This document shows positions 1-7,700 of a stretch of DNA of 64,000 nucleotides, piece after piece. The stretch is from contig CAMARR010000001.1 in NCBI GenBank assembly GCA_945860915.1, positions 1 through 64,000 on the forward strand, read 5' to 3'. The position numbers were made by a program, and so were the translations under genes. The notes below the pieces were generated by a model, which was not told the origin of the DNA, made no database searches, and saw only the letters and a list, made by a program, of their open reading frames with translations. The stretch is from Candidatus Kuenenia stuttgartensis (GTDB lineage Bacteria; Planctomycetota; GCA-002687715; CAIWVZ01). The first letter of the stretch is position 1; every line of letters starts with the position of its first letter.

Positions 1-638
1 AGCGTGGTTGCATCCTTGATAGTTGCTGTCAGCCGAAAGCCCGGTGGCAGGATGATGGGTGGGACAATCACGGAAGTGCTTTGAGCGGAAACGGAAATGA
101 CTCCCGACTCCATCGATAGGTAGTTGCCCGTGGCGGGATCCGCGACGATGCGGTACGTTCCGGCGGGGACGACCACGGAGTAGACTCCAGTTAGGCTTGT
201 GTTGTCTCCGGGAGTGAAGAGTTTCGCGCCGGTAACTGAGTCGAGCACGTCGGTGTCGGCATTCGGGACAGGGAGCCCTCCTTGATAAAAGACCGATCCG
301 GTAAGTGTGTAGCCCAATTGAAGTGCAATCGTTCCGACGTTCAGGGTCGTCACGACGTGGCGTGACTCAATCCGAGCCCCCGCATACACAAGAGCGCCGG
401 CCCCCGAAGGCTCGACATCGATCGTATAGACACCTATTGATACGGGAAGCGTGAACGCGCCCGTCGCGGTCGTGGATGTACTGTAGGACGTAGTGCCTGC
501 GGTCGCGGTGACGGTAGCCCCCACGTCGGGCAGCCCGCCCGCAGTCACGACCCCCGTGATCGTTTGGGCGCCTGCAATGGAGACGCCAAACGACAAGATG
601 AGCATGGCTTTTGACAACGACCAAGGGATGCGTGCCAT
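1..638 (-). CDS. Secreted protein with carboxypeptidase-regulatory-like repeats (C-terminus cut by window edge)
   Basis: This gene is absent from the ORF track because it has no stop inside the window; I read it directly on the minus strand. It begins MARIPWSLSKAML, has a hydrophobic signal-peptide core ending near SIAGA-Q, and then shows repeats that start TITGVVTAGGLPDVGATV, TLTGSVFYQGGLPVPNADT and RLTATIKDAT. That spacing and the G-x-V-x-x-G-G-x-P pattern are typical of CarboxypepD_reg-like beta-sandwich domains found in exported surface or adhesin-like proteins. An AAAGGA ribosome-binding site lies just upstream of the ATG. About 212 residues are visible and the protein continues to the left. 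The 85 aa track ORF at 367-624 is a shadow in another frame. The function beyond being exported is unknown. Confidence 0.75.
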   Translation of the reverse strand, partial: MARIPWSLSKAMLILSFGVSIAGAQTITGVVTAGGLPDVGATVTATAGTTSYSTSTTATGAFTLPVSIGVYTIDVEPSGAGALVYAGARIESRHVVTTLNVGTIALQLGYTLTGSVFYQGGLPVPNADTDVLDSVTGAKLFTPGDNTSLTGVYSVVVPAGTYRIVADPATGNYLSMESGVISVSAQSTSVIVPPIILPPGFRLTATIKDATT

Positions 639-741
639 CGTTCAGTCCTTTTACTGAGGAATGTACCCCAGTTAACGATGATAGCCTCCGTCGATGTCCG
701 ACCCAAAGTCTCGACGTGAGACTGAGTATCTGTGAAGTGGT

Positions 742-2334
742 TCAATTCCGATGGGTGTGAATCGTGATGCGAACGAGCGAGTCGGTTCCGGCCCAAGCGC
801 GCAGGGCGTTGTCTTTTGGCTCACCGAGTGTGAGAGGGAGTCTCACAAACGAGACTGTGGACGGAGCTAACGCGCGCAGCGAATCGAGCGCCGTGGTGTC
901 AGGTGTGATTATGTCAATATCTTTGCTTAGGTGTCCGCGGGAGGTGAGCGCGACGAGTTCTGGAACCCGATCGGGCGGTAAGTCAATGACAAATCCGCGA
1001 AGGTATCCCGAGGCGGTTCCAAGAGGTGTCGTGCTTGCGAATGCAACGTCTTTGCGCTGTATCGTCGCCAATGCTTGAGCGAGGCTCTCGTTAGGTTCGC
1101 TCGTGTCTCGGGCTCGGTGTGCGGAAAGTTGGGTGATGCGGAATGCTGCGAGCCCCAGCGCCGTTCCGAGCACAAGCACCACACCGAGACCTTGCCAACG
1201 ACCTTCGATTCGGGACTTCAGATGATTCAGAATGCTCGCGACAATCCAGGCACTCGCGGGAGCTAGATGGATGACCCAAAAATCATGTTGACGCGCGTGC
1301 AATCGAAACAAGGCAATGTTGAGGATCCCTGGAATTGCGAGAGCCGCGATCAAGCCGCGGTGCCTGGTGAATGCGAACACTGCAACGGCCGGGATGAATG
1401 GCCAGATAATCAATGTGTCGAATGAGGTGTAAATCGTTGACCACCATGCGCCCAATTCGGTCGATGCAGGTGCCGTCGCAGATCCTTGGCTGATGAGTCG
1501 GGCATGGGAGATCCCTTCGATTAGGCAATCCCATAGAGAGACAGACGGCACAGCTGACGACGATGCCTTTGTGCCTTCGAGGAGCAGTATCCGGATCGAG
1601 TCGAGATGAATCGACGCATGTCCGATCCACGTGATGACACCGACGCATGACAACGTAGTTACAGCCGAGATGATGACGGGGAGTTGCCACTTGCGTTCTG
1701 CGCGGGGCTTCAGGATTTCTCGCAGCAAGATCGCCGGCGCGAGGAACGCCCCTTGCCAGTCCATCCATGGCCCTATGGCTGCGAGAGTCAAAAGGACCGC
1801 GTTGAGTCGGCGCGCGCCGTCTCGGCGCAAGTCGTCGAGAAATAGGGCTGCGATGAGGATCAGCTGTACAGATGCCTCGGGATTTGGCATTGCCCCGTAA
1901 GCGGAGATGATGGGCGCTGTCGCCACCACCAAAATGGAGACGGGCCACCAAATCCCACGGCGCGTCATCCAGCCTACGAGGAGTCCGACCGATAATGCGG
2001 TGAGGATCGCTGGCAGCAATCGGAGCGCCGTCGGAGTCAACCCCGTTAAACGGGTGAAGGCGTAGAGGAACGCCGGCCAGCCAGGCGGATGGTGGACGTA
2101 TGGGTGACCGATGGGCGGGACGGTCGGAAGGAGCCCGAGGTGGGGAATGCCCTTGAGCTCGAAGTAGCCGGATGCCTCAAATGCCCGCATTTCCGACAGC
2201 ATGTAGTAGCCGCCATTGATTGATGCGAGGTCCCTTCCCCAGGGCGACGCGAGTCCCGGGAGCATAAGGACGCACGCGAGCACGAACCCTCCGAGTCCGG
2301 CTTGCCATGGACAGAGGCTGACACGCCCTAGCAT
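742..2334 (-). CDS. GT-C (PMT/ArnT-like) membrane glycosyltransferase-like protein
   Basis: This is a roughly 530-residue multi-pass membrane protein. The track starts it at 2583, but the first 83 residues are an arginine-rich shadow of the upstream gene. The start MLGRVSLCPW at 2334 gives a TGATG overlap with that gene's stop, so the two are probably translationally coupled. An early loop contains WGRDLASINGG and then YVHHPPGWP, matching the acidic residue and HPP motif of family 39 (dolichyl-phosphate-mannose/ArnT-like) GT-C enzymes, followed by about ten hydrophobic segments and a C-terminal soluble part. Family members move sugar from a polyprenyl-phosphate donor on the periplasmic side. 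Donor and acceptor cannot be read from the sequence, and a non-enzymatic homologue is possible. Confidence 0.75.
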   Translation of the reverse strand: MLGRVSLCPWQAGLGGFVLACVLMLPGLASPWGRDLASINGGYYMLSEMRAFEASGYFELKGIPHLGLLPTVPPIGHPYVHHPPGWPAFLYAFTRLTGLTPTALRLLPAILTALSVGLLVGWMTRRGIWWPVSILVVATAPIISAYGAMPNPEASVQLILIAALFLDDLRRDGARRLNAVLLTLAAIGPWMDWQGAFLAPAILLREILKPRAERKWQLPVIISAVTTLSCVGVITWIGHASIHLDSIRILLLEGTKASSSAVPSVSLWDCLIEGISHARLISQGSATAPASTELGAWWSTIYTSFDTLIIWPFIPAVAVFAFTRHRGLIAALAIPGILNIALFRLHARQHDFWVIHLAPASAWIVASILNHLKSRIEGRWQGLGVVLVLGTALGLAAFRITQLSAHRARDTSEPNESLAQALATIQRKDVAFASTTPLGTASGYLRGFVIDLPPDRVPELVALTSRGHLSKDIDIITPDTTALDSLRALAPSTVSFVRLPLTLGEPKDNALRAWAGTDSLVRITIHTHRN

Positions 2335-3800
2335 CAGGGACGAACCAGCTTGACGACGCACGCGACGACCAAAGCGCCGATGATATCGAGAGCAATGCCA
2401 TTGCGAAGCATCATGTTGAGGGGGATACGTCCAGTCGCGTAAACGAGCGCGTTGGGTGGTGTGCCGACCGGGAGCATGAAGGAACAGGATGTCGCGAGAG
2501 CGATCGTGAATCCGTACGTCAAAGGATCGATCCCTGTTGATCTGGCAAGAGCTAGACCTATGGGCACGAGCAACGCTGCGCACGCGATGTTGCTTGCAAA
2601 TTCACCAAAGAAGGTCACGACTAAGGCAATCAGAATGAGCTGGGCGAGAAGTGGAAGGCCCGACACGGACTCGAGGGAACCCGCGATCCATGCAGAAAGC
2701 GTGTCCGGCGCACCCTTCGGGAGGTCGAATGCATCGGCAAGTGCGAATGAGGATCCAAGGAGAATGAGCACATCCCAAGGCGCGGCTTGAACGTGTTCTC
2801 GAGTCAATAACCGGCTGCCCGTCGCTGAAGGAAGCGCTGCCAACAGTAGGGCTGCAAGAATCGCAATGGTTCCGTCACGGATGGCGCTCGGGGCGCCGGA
2901 TGGGAGGAGCCCCGAGTTGACGAGAGCCTGAGGCCATCCCGGAATAACGACACTGCCAAGATTGAGTCCGTCTCGGAAAAACCACAATGAGATCATGCCG
3001 ACGAAGATGGTCGCCACCCACCGTTCGTCCCGGGACCAAGGCTTGGCGGAGATGTCAGAAGGTCCGGGAATGACGACATCGCCTGGAATGCGAATTGTGA
3101 TAAAGGTCATCAGTGCCCAGAGGCATACGATCAGAACCAACCAGATCGGAACACCGACGGCCATCCAGGTGCTGAACGAAATGCCCCCCATTTGTCCGAC
3201 GAGGATCGTGTTGGGAACGGTACCGATCGGGCTTGCCATCCCCCCAATCGACGCAGCAAGAGCGGTTCCTAGGAGCAGTGCGATTCCGAATCGACGGGCA
3301 CCAGGGCTTTCAGTCCCCACATGGTCGGCGAGCGCTCGGGCCGAGGGCAGGAAGAGCAGCGTCGTTGCTGTGTTTGAGAACCACCATGACACAAACGAAA
3401 CGGAAACGAGGTAACCGAATAGCAACTTTCGAGGAGAGGTCCCGAAACACTTCAATACGGCCTCTGCCATCCGCTTGTGGAGCCCGCATCGTTCCGCTGC
3501 CATTGCGACCAGAAAGCCGCCGAGAAAAAGGAAGATGGGGTCGCGATGATATCCGCGGGCAACAGCATCTGCTCCCATGACATTGAGGAGCGGGAAGCAC
3601 ACCAGCGGAAGTAGGGACGCAATCCCAGAGGGGATTGGTTCAGTGAACCACCAAACCGCGAGCCAGGCTGTTACCGCCAACGCTCGGTGTCCGACGACGT
3701 TAAGGCCATCAGGCACAGGAGAAAGCAAAATCGCAAGGAAGACCAAGGGTCCTGCGATCATTCCGGCCCGTGCGACGGTGGGATGGGATCCCGATTCCAT
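2334..3800 (-). CDS. DASS/SLC13-family sodium:anion symporter
   Basis: This 488-residue, very hydrophobic protein is of normal length for the divalent anion:Na+ symporter family. It carries the duplicated substrate/sodium-site signatures: FSNTATTLLFLP in the first half, and a C-terminal half with LLGSSFALADAF and LPVGTPPNALVYATG. In characterised relatives (VcINDY, NaDC) these loops bind Na+ and a dicarboxylate or sulfate. The start MESGSHPT has a GGAG ribosome-binding site 6 nt upstream. The gene lies 42 nt downstream of the tRNA-Thr on the same strand and overlaps the next membrane gene by one base. The exact substrate (C4-dicarboxylate, citrate, sulfate) is not deducible. Confidence 0.9.
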   Translation of the reverse strand: MESGSHPTVARAGMIAGPLVFLAILLSPVPDGLNVVGHRALAVTAWLAVWWFTEPIPSGIASLLPLVCFPLLNVMGADAVARGYHRDPIFLFLGGFLVAMAAERCGLHKRMAEAVLKCFGTSPRKLLFGYLVSVSFVSWWFSNTATTLLFLPSARALADHVGTESPGARRFGIALLLGTALAASIGGMASPIGTVPNTILVGQMGGISFSTWMAVGVPIWLVLIVCLWALMTFITIRIPGDVVIPGPSDISAKPWSRDERWVATIFVGMISLWFFRDGLNLGSVVIPGWPQALVNSGLLPSGAPSAIRDGTIAILAALLLAALPSATGSRLLTREHVQAAPWDVLILLGSSFALADAFDLPKGAPDTLSAWIAGSLESVSGLPLLAQLILIALVVTFFGEFASNIACAALLVPIGLALARSTGIDPLTYGFTIALATSCSFMLPVGTPPNALVYATGRIPLNMMLRNGIALDIIGALVVACVVKLVRP

Positions 3801-3842
3801 CTGTACTCCAGGCGGATCGTACCCGGTTGGACCGGGGAAGAG

Positions 3843-3914
3843 AGCCGATGACGGGACTTGAACCCGTGACCTGCGGTTTACGAAACCGCTGCTCTACCAC
3901 TGAGCTACATCGGC
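3843..3914 (-). tRNA. tRNA-Thr (anticodon CGU)
   Basis: On the minus strand the sequence GCCGATGTAGCTCAGTGGTA begins a complete cloverleaf. It has a 7-bp acceptor stem (GCCGATG/CATCGGC), a D-arm, an anticodon stem GCGGT/ACCGC with loop TTCGTAA giving anticodon CGT, and a T-arm ACGGG-TTCAAGT-CCCGT. The discriminator base is T and no CCA is encoded, so CCA must be added enzymatically. The anticodon reads ACG threonine codons. Short spacers separate it from the receiver-like gene upstream and the symporter gene downstream, so it may be cut from a longer transcript. Confidence 0.95.
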
Positions 3915-3952
3915 GGGGTAGGGGCGAAGGTTACGTCCCGTCCCCTCCGGCA

Positions 3953-4330
3953 TCAAGCCGGAATGGGGGCTCCCCGGGACAGCCGAAATGCTTGATCCAA
4001 CAAGGACCATGGCTCTATCGGGAGCATCACAAGTGCCGAGATATCATGCTCAAGACGAACATGTTTGACGAGGGTACGCGAGTCTTTGGGGCAGACACCA
4101 ACGATCGTCACTTTGCGATCCTGCCTGCGAATGGCCGCGACTAAAGCTTCATCCGCGGGGTCACCATTCAGGTCGACGACGACGATTCCGGGCTTCGGCG
4201 GCACAGAGAGGTTGGTCAACACATCTTCTGGGCGAACGGCGCGGACACGCCACACGGCAACATCGCGGAAGGTCAGAACAAGAAGATCTGATACGCCACG
4301 GTCGCGGGTCGCTATGACGACGTCTGCCAT
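3953..4330 (-). CDS. Degenerate response-regulator receiver-like domain protein
   Basis: This is a 125-residue single-domain protein with the alternating beta/alpha pattern of a CheY-like receiver: MADVVIATRD, then PGIVVVDLNGDPAD, VTIVGVCPKD and a final helix. The aspartate in VVVDLN (about residue 53) sits where the phospho-acceptor would be. The usual acidic pair after beta-1 is reduced to one Asp, and the conserved Lys-Pro after beta-5 is replaced by PIEPW, so normal phosphorylation is doubtful. There is no output domain. It lies between the divergent RNase HII-like gene and the tRNA. It may be a pseudo-receiver acting by protein contact. The family call is by fold pattern only. Confidence 0.55.
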   Translation of the reverse strand: MADVVIATRDRGVSDLLVLTFRDVAVWRVRAVRPEDVLTNLSVPPKPGIVVVDLNGDPADEALVAAIRRQDRKVTIVGVCPKDSRTLVKHVRLEHDISALVMLPIEPWSLLDQAFRLSRGAPIPA

Positions 4331-4362
4331 GCTAAGACCATCGGCCGCAAGGCACTCACTGC

Positions 4363-5277
4363 ATGAGTCGCTCTACATCAAGCCTTGGCATCGATGAAGC
4401 CGGATACGGGCCCACACTTGGCCCTCTCGTGGTGGGCTACGTACGTGTCGACGGCCCTCCGGGGGCGCTTGGGCGAGCATTTGAGGCTGCGCGACGCGCC
4501 GTGCCTGTTTTGCCCCCGCTGGACGACAGCAAGCGACTCCACGCAGGAGGGCGGCTTGATCGGATCGAGACCATCGCGCTCGCTGCCGTCGAGTCAGCCA
4601 TCGGCAGGGCCCCGACGCTATTCGACCTGATTGGGTCGGTTAATGAGTGGGACTCACATCCCTGGTACTCACCTCAACCGTCAATTCCACTTGCCGCGCA
4701 AAGTTCCGCAATCTCGAACGCAGCGTCAGCACTCACAGCCGCGCTTCAGGCTGAAGGTGCTTCGATCGGGTCCATCGGGGTGTCACTGGTCCTCGAGGGG
4801 CCGCTCAATTGCGCTTTCGATCGACTTGCCAACAAGGGGACCGCGCACCTCGAGATTGTCGAGTCGACGGTCCTGCGCGCGTGGCCTGCCGGAACCACCG
4901 GGAGGATTTGGTGTGACCGACTTGGTGGCAGGAAGTTCTACGCCGATGCCCTGACTCGGTTATTCCCGTTCCGCGGTCTCGACACTCTCGAGGAAGACGA
5001 GTACACGAGCCGGTACATCATCGACGACGGTGTGATTGAAACGGGGTTCCTCGTTAATGGCGAATCCCGCGCACCTGAAATCGCACTGGCGAGCTGCCTT
5101 GCGAAGACCGTGCGCGAGATCTGCATGCATAGTTTCAATAGTTACTTTAGTCGACTGGCTCCAACGTTGCGCGAAACCGCCGGATATCCGGAGGACGCAG
5201 CTCGTTGGCTCGCCGATCTGGCAGGTCATGTCCCGAATTTTGAGACATGGCGCTCACGACTTGTGCGAACGCGCTGA
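4363..5277 (+). CDS. RNase HII-like nuclease with GYG loop
   Basis: This 304-residue protein opens with GIDEAGYGPTLGPLVVG, the first active-site block of type 2 ribonucleases H (consensus GIDEAGRGPxxGP), followed by DDSKRL, matching the family's DSKxL. A later block WCDRLGGRKFYADAL could give the third carboxylate (D185), and IALASCLAKTVRE matches AASIxAKVxRD with the last Asp as Glu (E252). The Arg of the GRG motif that reads the ribonucleotide junction is Tyr here (Y15). The protein is about 90 residues longer than typical RnhB, mainly through an insertion between blocks. It could act on RNA/DNA hybrids with altered specificity. The fold assignment is fairly sure; the activity is inferred. 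Confidence 0.75.
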   Translation: MSRSTSSLGIDEAGYGPTLGPLVVGYVRVDGPPGALGRAFEAARRAVPVLPPLDDSKRLHAGGRLDRIETIALAAVESAIGRAPTLFDLIGSVNEWDSHPWYSPQPSIPLAAQSSAISNAASALTAALQAEGASIGSIGVSLVLEGPLNCAFDRLANKGTAHLEIVESTVLRAWPAGTTGRIWCDRLGGRKFYADALTRLFPFRGLDTLEEDEYTSRYIIDDGVIETGFLVNGESRAPEIALASCLAKTVREICMHSFNSYFSRLAPTLRETAGYPEDAARWLADLAGHVPNFETWRSRLVRTR

Positions 5278-5280
5278 ACG

Positions 5281-6273
5281 CTAGTTAAACGTCACGCTTG
5301 ATTCGGCCTTCTTGATAGCAGAAACCATAGCCGGATCGTCAGTTGGGGGCGTTGTCACTTGTATGCTGATCATGTACGCCTTTCGTTTGATGAACCATCG
5401 TCGGAATGCGTGCTTGTTTCCCTTGATTGATCCCTGGAAACTGACGAAGGCGGCCTTCTCACCGCGGAAAATCGCCTTGGGTTCAATCACAAGCCCAGAC
5501 GTTCCGTCCACCCCATCCGTGAAGGATGTGCGATTGCTGTCAACCAGTTGCGCAAGCGTGCCAGCGTACTTTTGGATGTTCACAGACAGATTGACATACC
5601 CGTCACCCTTCTTGACGGCTACGTCGCCCTGCATCACCGTCAGCGTCGCACTTCCCTGCTCCTGCGGTTCCTGTCGCTCCGCGATCCATTTCCACGCCTC
5701 GGGTAACGAGACTTTTAATCCAAGGTCTTTCCAAACGCGAGGTGGTTCCGCTTTCGGAAGAGATCCTTCCCGAAACTTCATTGCGGCACGAGCAGCCGAG
5801 AAGGCTGACGATGCCGCCGCCGCGACTTCCTTACGGTTCTCTTCCCGCCAAGTGAGTAGTAGGGCGCCACGTCGCTGAAGGAACGTTCTTTCCTCCGAAA
5901 GCTCTTTGCCTTCGTTTCGAACTCGGGTTAGCCGAACGATGACAGCCTTCGCTCCGCCGAAGACGCTGTTCCGATCCACCGCGAAGTCGCGGAAGTCGGG
6001 CCCGCCTGCCTTAACCTTGGCCTCAAGTTTGGCGATCTCGTCGTCCACCGCGACGTCGTCCGCAGATAGGAGTTCGCCGAAGATCTCTATCGGCCCCGTG
6101 GCGTACGGGATGGTCATTTTGATGGCCAGATTGCTTCCGAAATCGCTTTGCCATGCCCACGCGCCGGGCAACGTAAACGTAAGACCCTCACGCTTGAGGT
6201 CGCGCGTCTTTTCCTGTGCGTGGAGGCCGCACACCATTAACGACGCGATAAGGAAGATTAAGGCTGACTTCAT
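5281..6273 (-). CDS. Exported protein with duplicated PsbP/DcrB-like domain
   Basis: This is a 330-residue protein with a clear signal peptide (MKSALIFLIASLMVCGLHAQ) and a strong GGAGG ribosome-binding site 5 nt before the ATG. It contains two copies of the same domain: copy one starts LKREGLTFTLPGAWAW, copy two (about residue 181) starts WKDLGLKVSLPEAWKW. Both run on through a beta-rich segment that includes FGGAKAVIVRL and FRGEKAAFVSF respectively. The (G/L)-x-x-LP-x-x-W opening resembles the DUF1795/PsbP-like (Mog1/PsbP) fold of periplasmic proteins. It converges on the RNase HII-like gene with only 3 nt between stops. The function is unknown. Confidence 0.7.
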   Translation of the reverse strand: MKSALIFLIASLMVCGLHAQEKTRDLKREGLTFTLPGAWAWQSDFGSNLAIKMTIPYATGPIEIFGELLSADDVAVDDEIAKLEAKVKAGGPDFRDFAVDRNSVFGGAKAVIVRLTRVRNEGKELSEERTFLQRRGALLLTWREENRKEVAAAASSAFSAARAAMKFREGSLPKAEPPRVWKDLGLKVSLPEAWKWIAERQEPQEQGSATLTVMQGDVAVKKGDGYVNLSVNIQKYAGTLAQLVDSNRTSFTDGVDGTSGLVIEPKAIFRGEKAAFVSFQGSIKGNKHAFRRWFIKRKAYMISIQVTTPPTDDPAMVSAIKKAESSVTFN

Positions 6274-6398
6274 GGAGACCTCCGACGCTCTATTGTGCCT
6301 TACGGACCGATTAGGTCAAACTCCGGCGGCATTCGGTACGATGAGGAGATCATGCTCCGACCGATTTCATCTTCTTTACGTTCATTGGAGTCCCTCCG

Positions 6399-7700
6399 AT
6401 GAAAGTGGCGCTACTCGGCGGAGGAATCACGGGTCTCAGCGTTGCCTGGAAACTTGAACGCAAGGGACATGAAGTAACAGTTTTTGAGGCAGGCGATCGA
6501 CCGGGCGGCCTGTGTCGAAGTGAGACAATCGACGGATATGTCGTCGACCATGCCGGTGGGCACATTATCTTCTCGACTGACGCTGAGGTTCTCGAGTTCA
6601 TGTTGAGCGTGCTCGGGCCCGGAGGCGCCTACAAGAGTGAGCGTCGCGCGCGAATTTTCCACCACGATCGCTACGTCACCTATCCGTTCGAGAACGGACT
6701 TGGAGATCTATCGCCTGAACACCGATTTGATTGCCTTAAAGGCTATGTGGAAGCCTGGCACACACGTAAGTGCGGAGCGACGGAACCCACCAACTTCAAG
6801 GACTGGTGCTTGTGGCGGTTCGGGGATGGGATATGTCGTCACTTCATGTGGCCCTATAACGAAAAGATCTGGAATGTCCCACTCACCGAGCTGGGAACCG
6901 CATGGGTAAGAGGGCGCGTTCCGGATGCGCCTGTCGAGGACGTGCTCAAGGCTGCTTCGGGAATCAAGACGGTCGGGTACGGGCATCAGGCGGTGTTTTG
7001 GTATCCGACCTCTGGGGGATTTGAGTCCGTTGTGAAGGGAGTGTTGAGCAGCCTGAAGACCACCAAGGTCCGTTGCGCGACACCTGTCGAGTCAGTTCGT
7101 CGGAATCAGGGAACGTATGAGGTGAACGGTGAGGTGTTCGATCGAGTTGTTTCGACGATCCCGCTTCCGTTGCTCGTGAAAGTGCTCGATGCCGTTCCGG
7201 CTGAGGTCGCCGTTGCAACTGCAGGCCTCGCACATACGTCGTTGACAACGGTGTTTATTGCGCTTCGCAACGCGACGGTGCCTGACTTGTCGTGGGTTTA
7301 CTTTCCTCATCCAGCGGACGGTCCGCAGAATCGGGTTACGTTCATTTCGAATTACGCACCGAATAATGCCCCGACGGGCTGCTCATCGATTATGGCGGAA
7401 GTGACGCATCTCGGGGCGCCCTCCAAGTCAACGGAGGCAATTGCTGCCGAAGTTGTGGACGGCCTTGCCGGGAGAGGCGTTTTGCGTCACGAAGACGTGG
7501 CGTTTACTCGGACCTTCAGCAATCGATTCGCTTACATCCTTTACGAGAGCGGGATCGAATCTCGCATTGAAACTGTGAGACGGTTTGCGTCGGAAGCAGG
7601 GATCGACACGGTAGGCCGATTCGGGAACTACAGCTACTTCAATTCGGACCGCTGCATTCGCGCCGCGTTCGACCTCGCGGCAACTTACCCGGACGCCTGA
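6399..7700 (+). CDS. FAD-dependent amine-oxidase/UDP-galactopyranose-mutase-like flavoprotein
   Basis: This 433-residue protein begins MKVALLGGGITGLSVAWKL, a Rossmann FAD-binding loop (GxGxxG), followed by VFEAGDRPGGLCRS and DHAGGHIIF, as in the protoporphyrinogen oxidase/UDP-galactopyranose mutase-like NAD(P)-binding_8 family. The middle contains RYVTYPFENGLGDL and WPYNEKIWNVPL, features shared with the second flavoprotein in this window (20087-21517). In glycan clusters such proteins are usually UDP-sugar mutases or oxidoreductases acting on nucleotide or lipid-linked sugars. It stands alone on the plus strand, converging by 16 bp with the next gene. The substrate is not determined. Confidence 0.8.
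   Translation: MKVALLGGGITGLSVAWKLERKGHEVTVFEAGDRPGGLCRSETIDGYVVDHAGGHIIFSTDAEVLEFMLSVLGPGGAYKSERRARIFHHDRYVTYPFENGLGDLSPEHRFDCLKGYVEAWHTRKCGATEPTNFKDWCLWRFGDGICRHFMWPYNEKIWNVPLTELGTAWVRGRVPDAPVEDVLKAASGIKTVGYGHQAVFWYPTSGGFESVVKGVLSSLKTTKVRCATPVESVRRNQGTYEVNGEVFDRVVSTIPLPLLVKVLDAVPAEVAVATAGLAHTSLTTVFIALRNATVPDLSWVYFPHPADGPQNRVTFISNYAPNNAPTGCSSIMAEVTHLGAPSKSTEAIAAEVVDGLAGRGVLRHEDVAFTRTFSNRFAYILYESGIESRIETVRRFASEAGIDTVGRFGNYSYFNSDRCIRAAFDLAATYPDA

Noticed and set aside
2335-2583. N-terminal extension of the 613 aa ORF (742-2583)
   Set aside because: The 83 residues are Arg/His-rich and lie antisense-frame-shifted inside the symporter gene; the ATG at 2334 overlaps the symporter stop and starts a normal membrane protein.
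3709-3900. 63 aa ORF beginning MVEQRFRKPQVTGSSPVIG on the minus strand
   Set aside because: The opening residues are the translation of the tRNA-Thr gene, a known annotation artefact; the rest overlaps the symporter in another frame.
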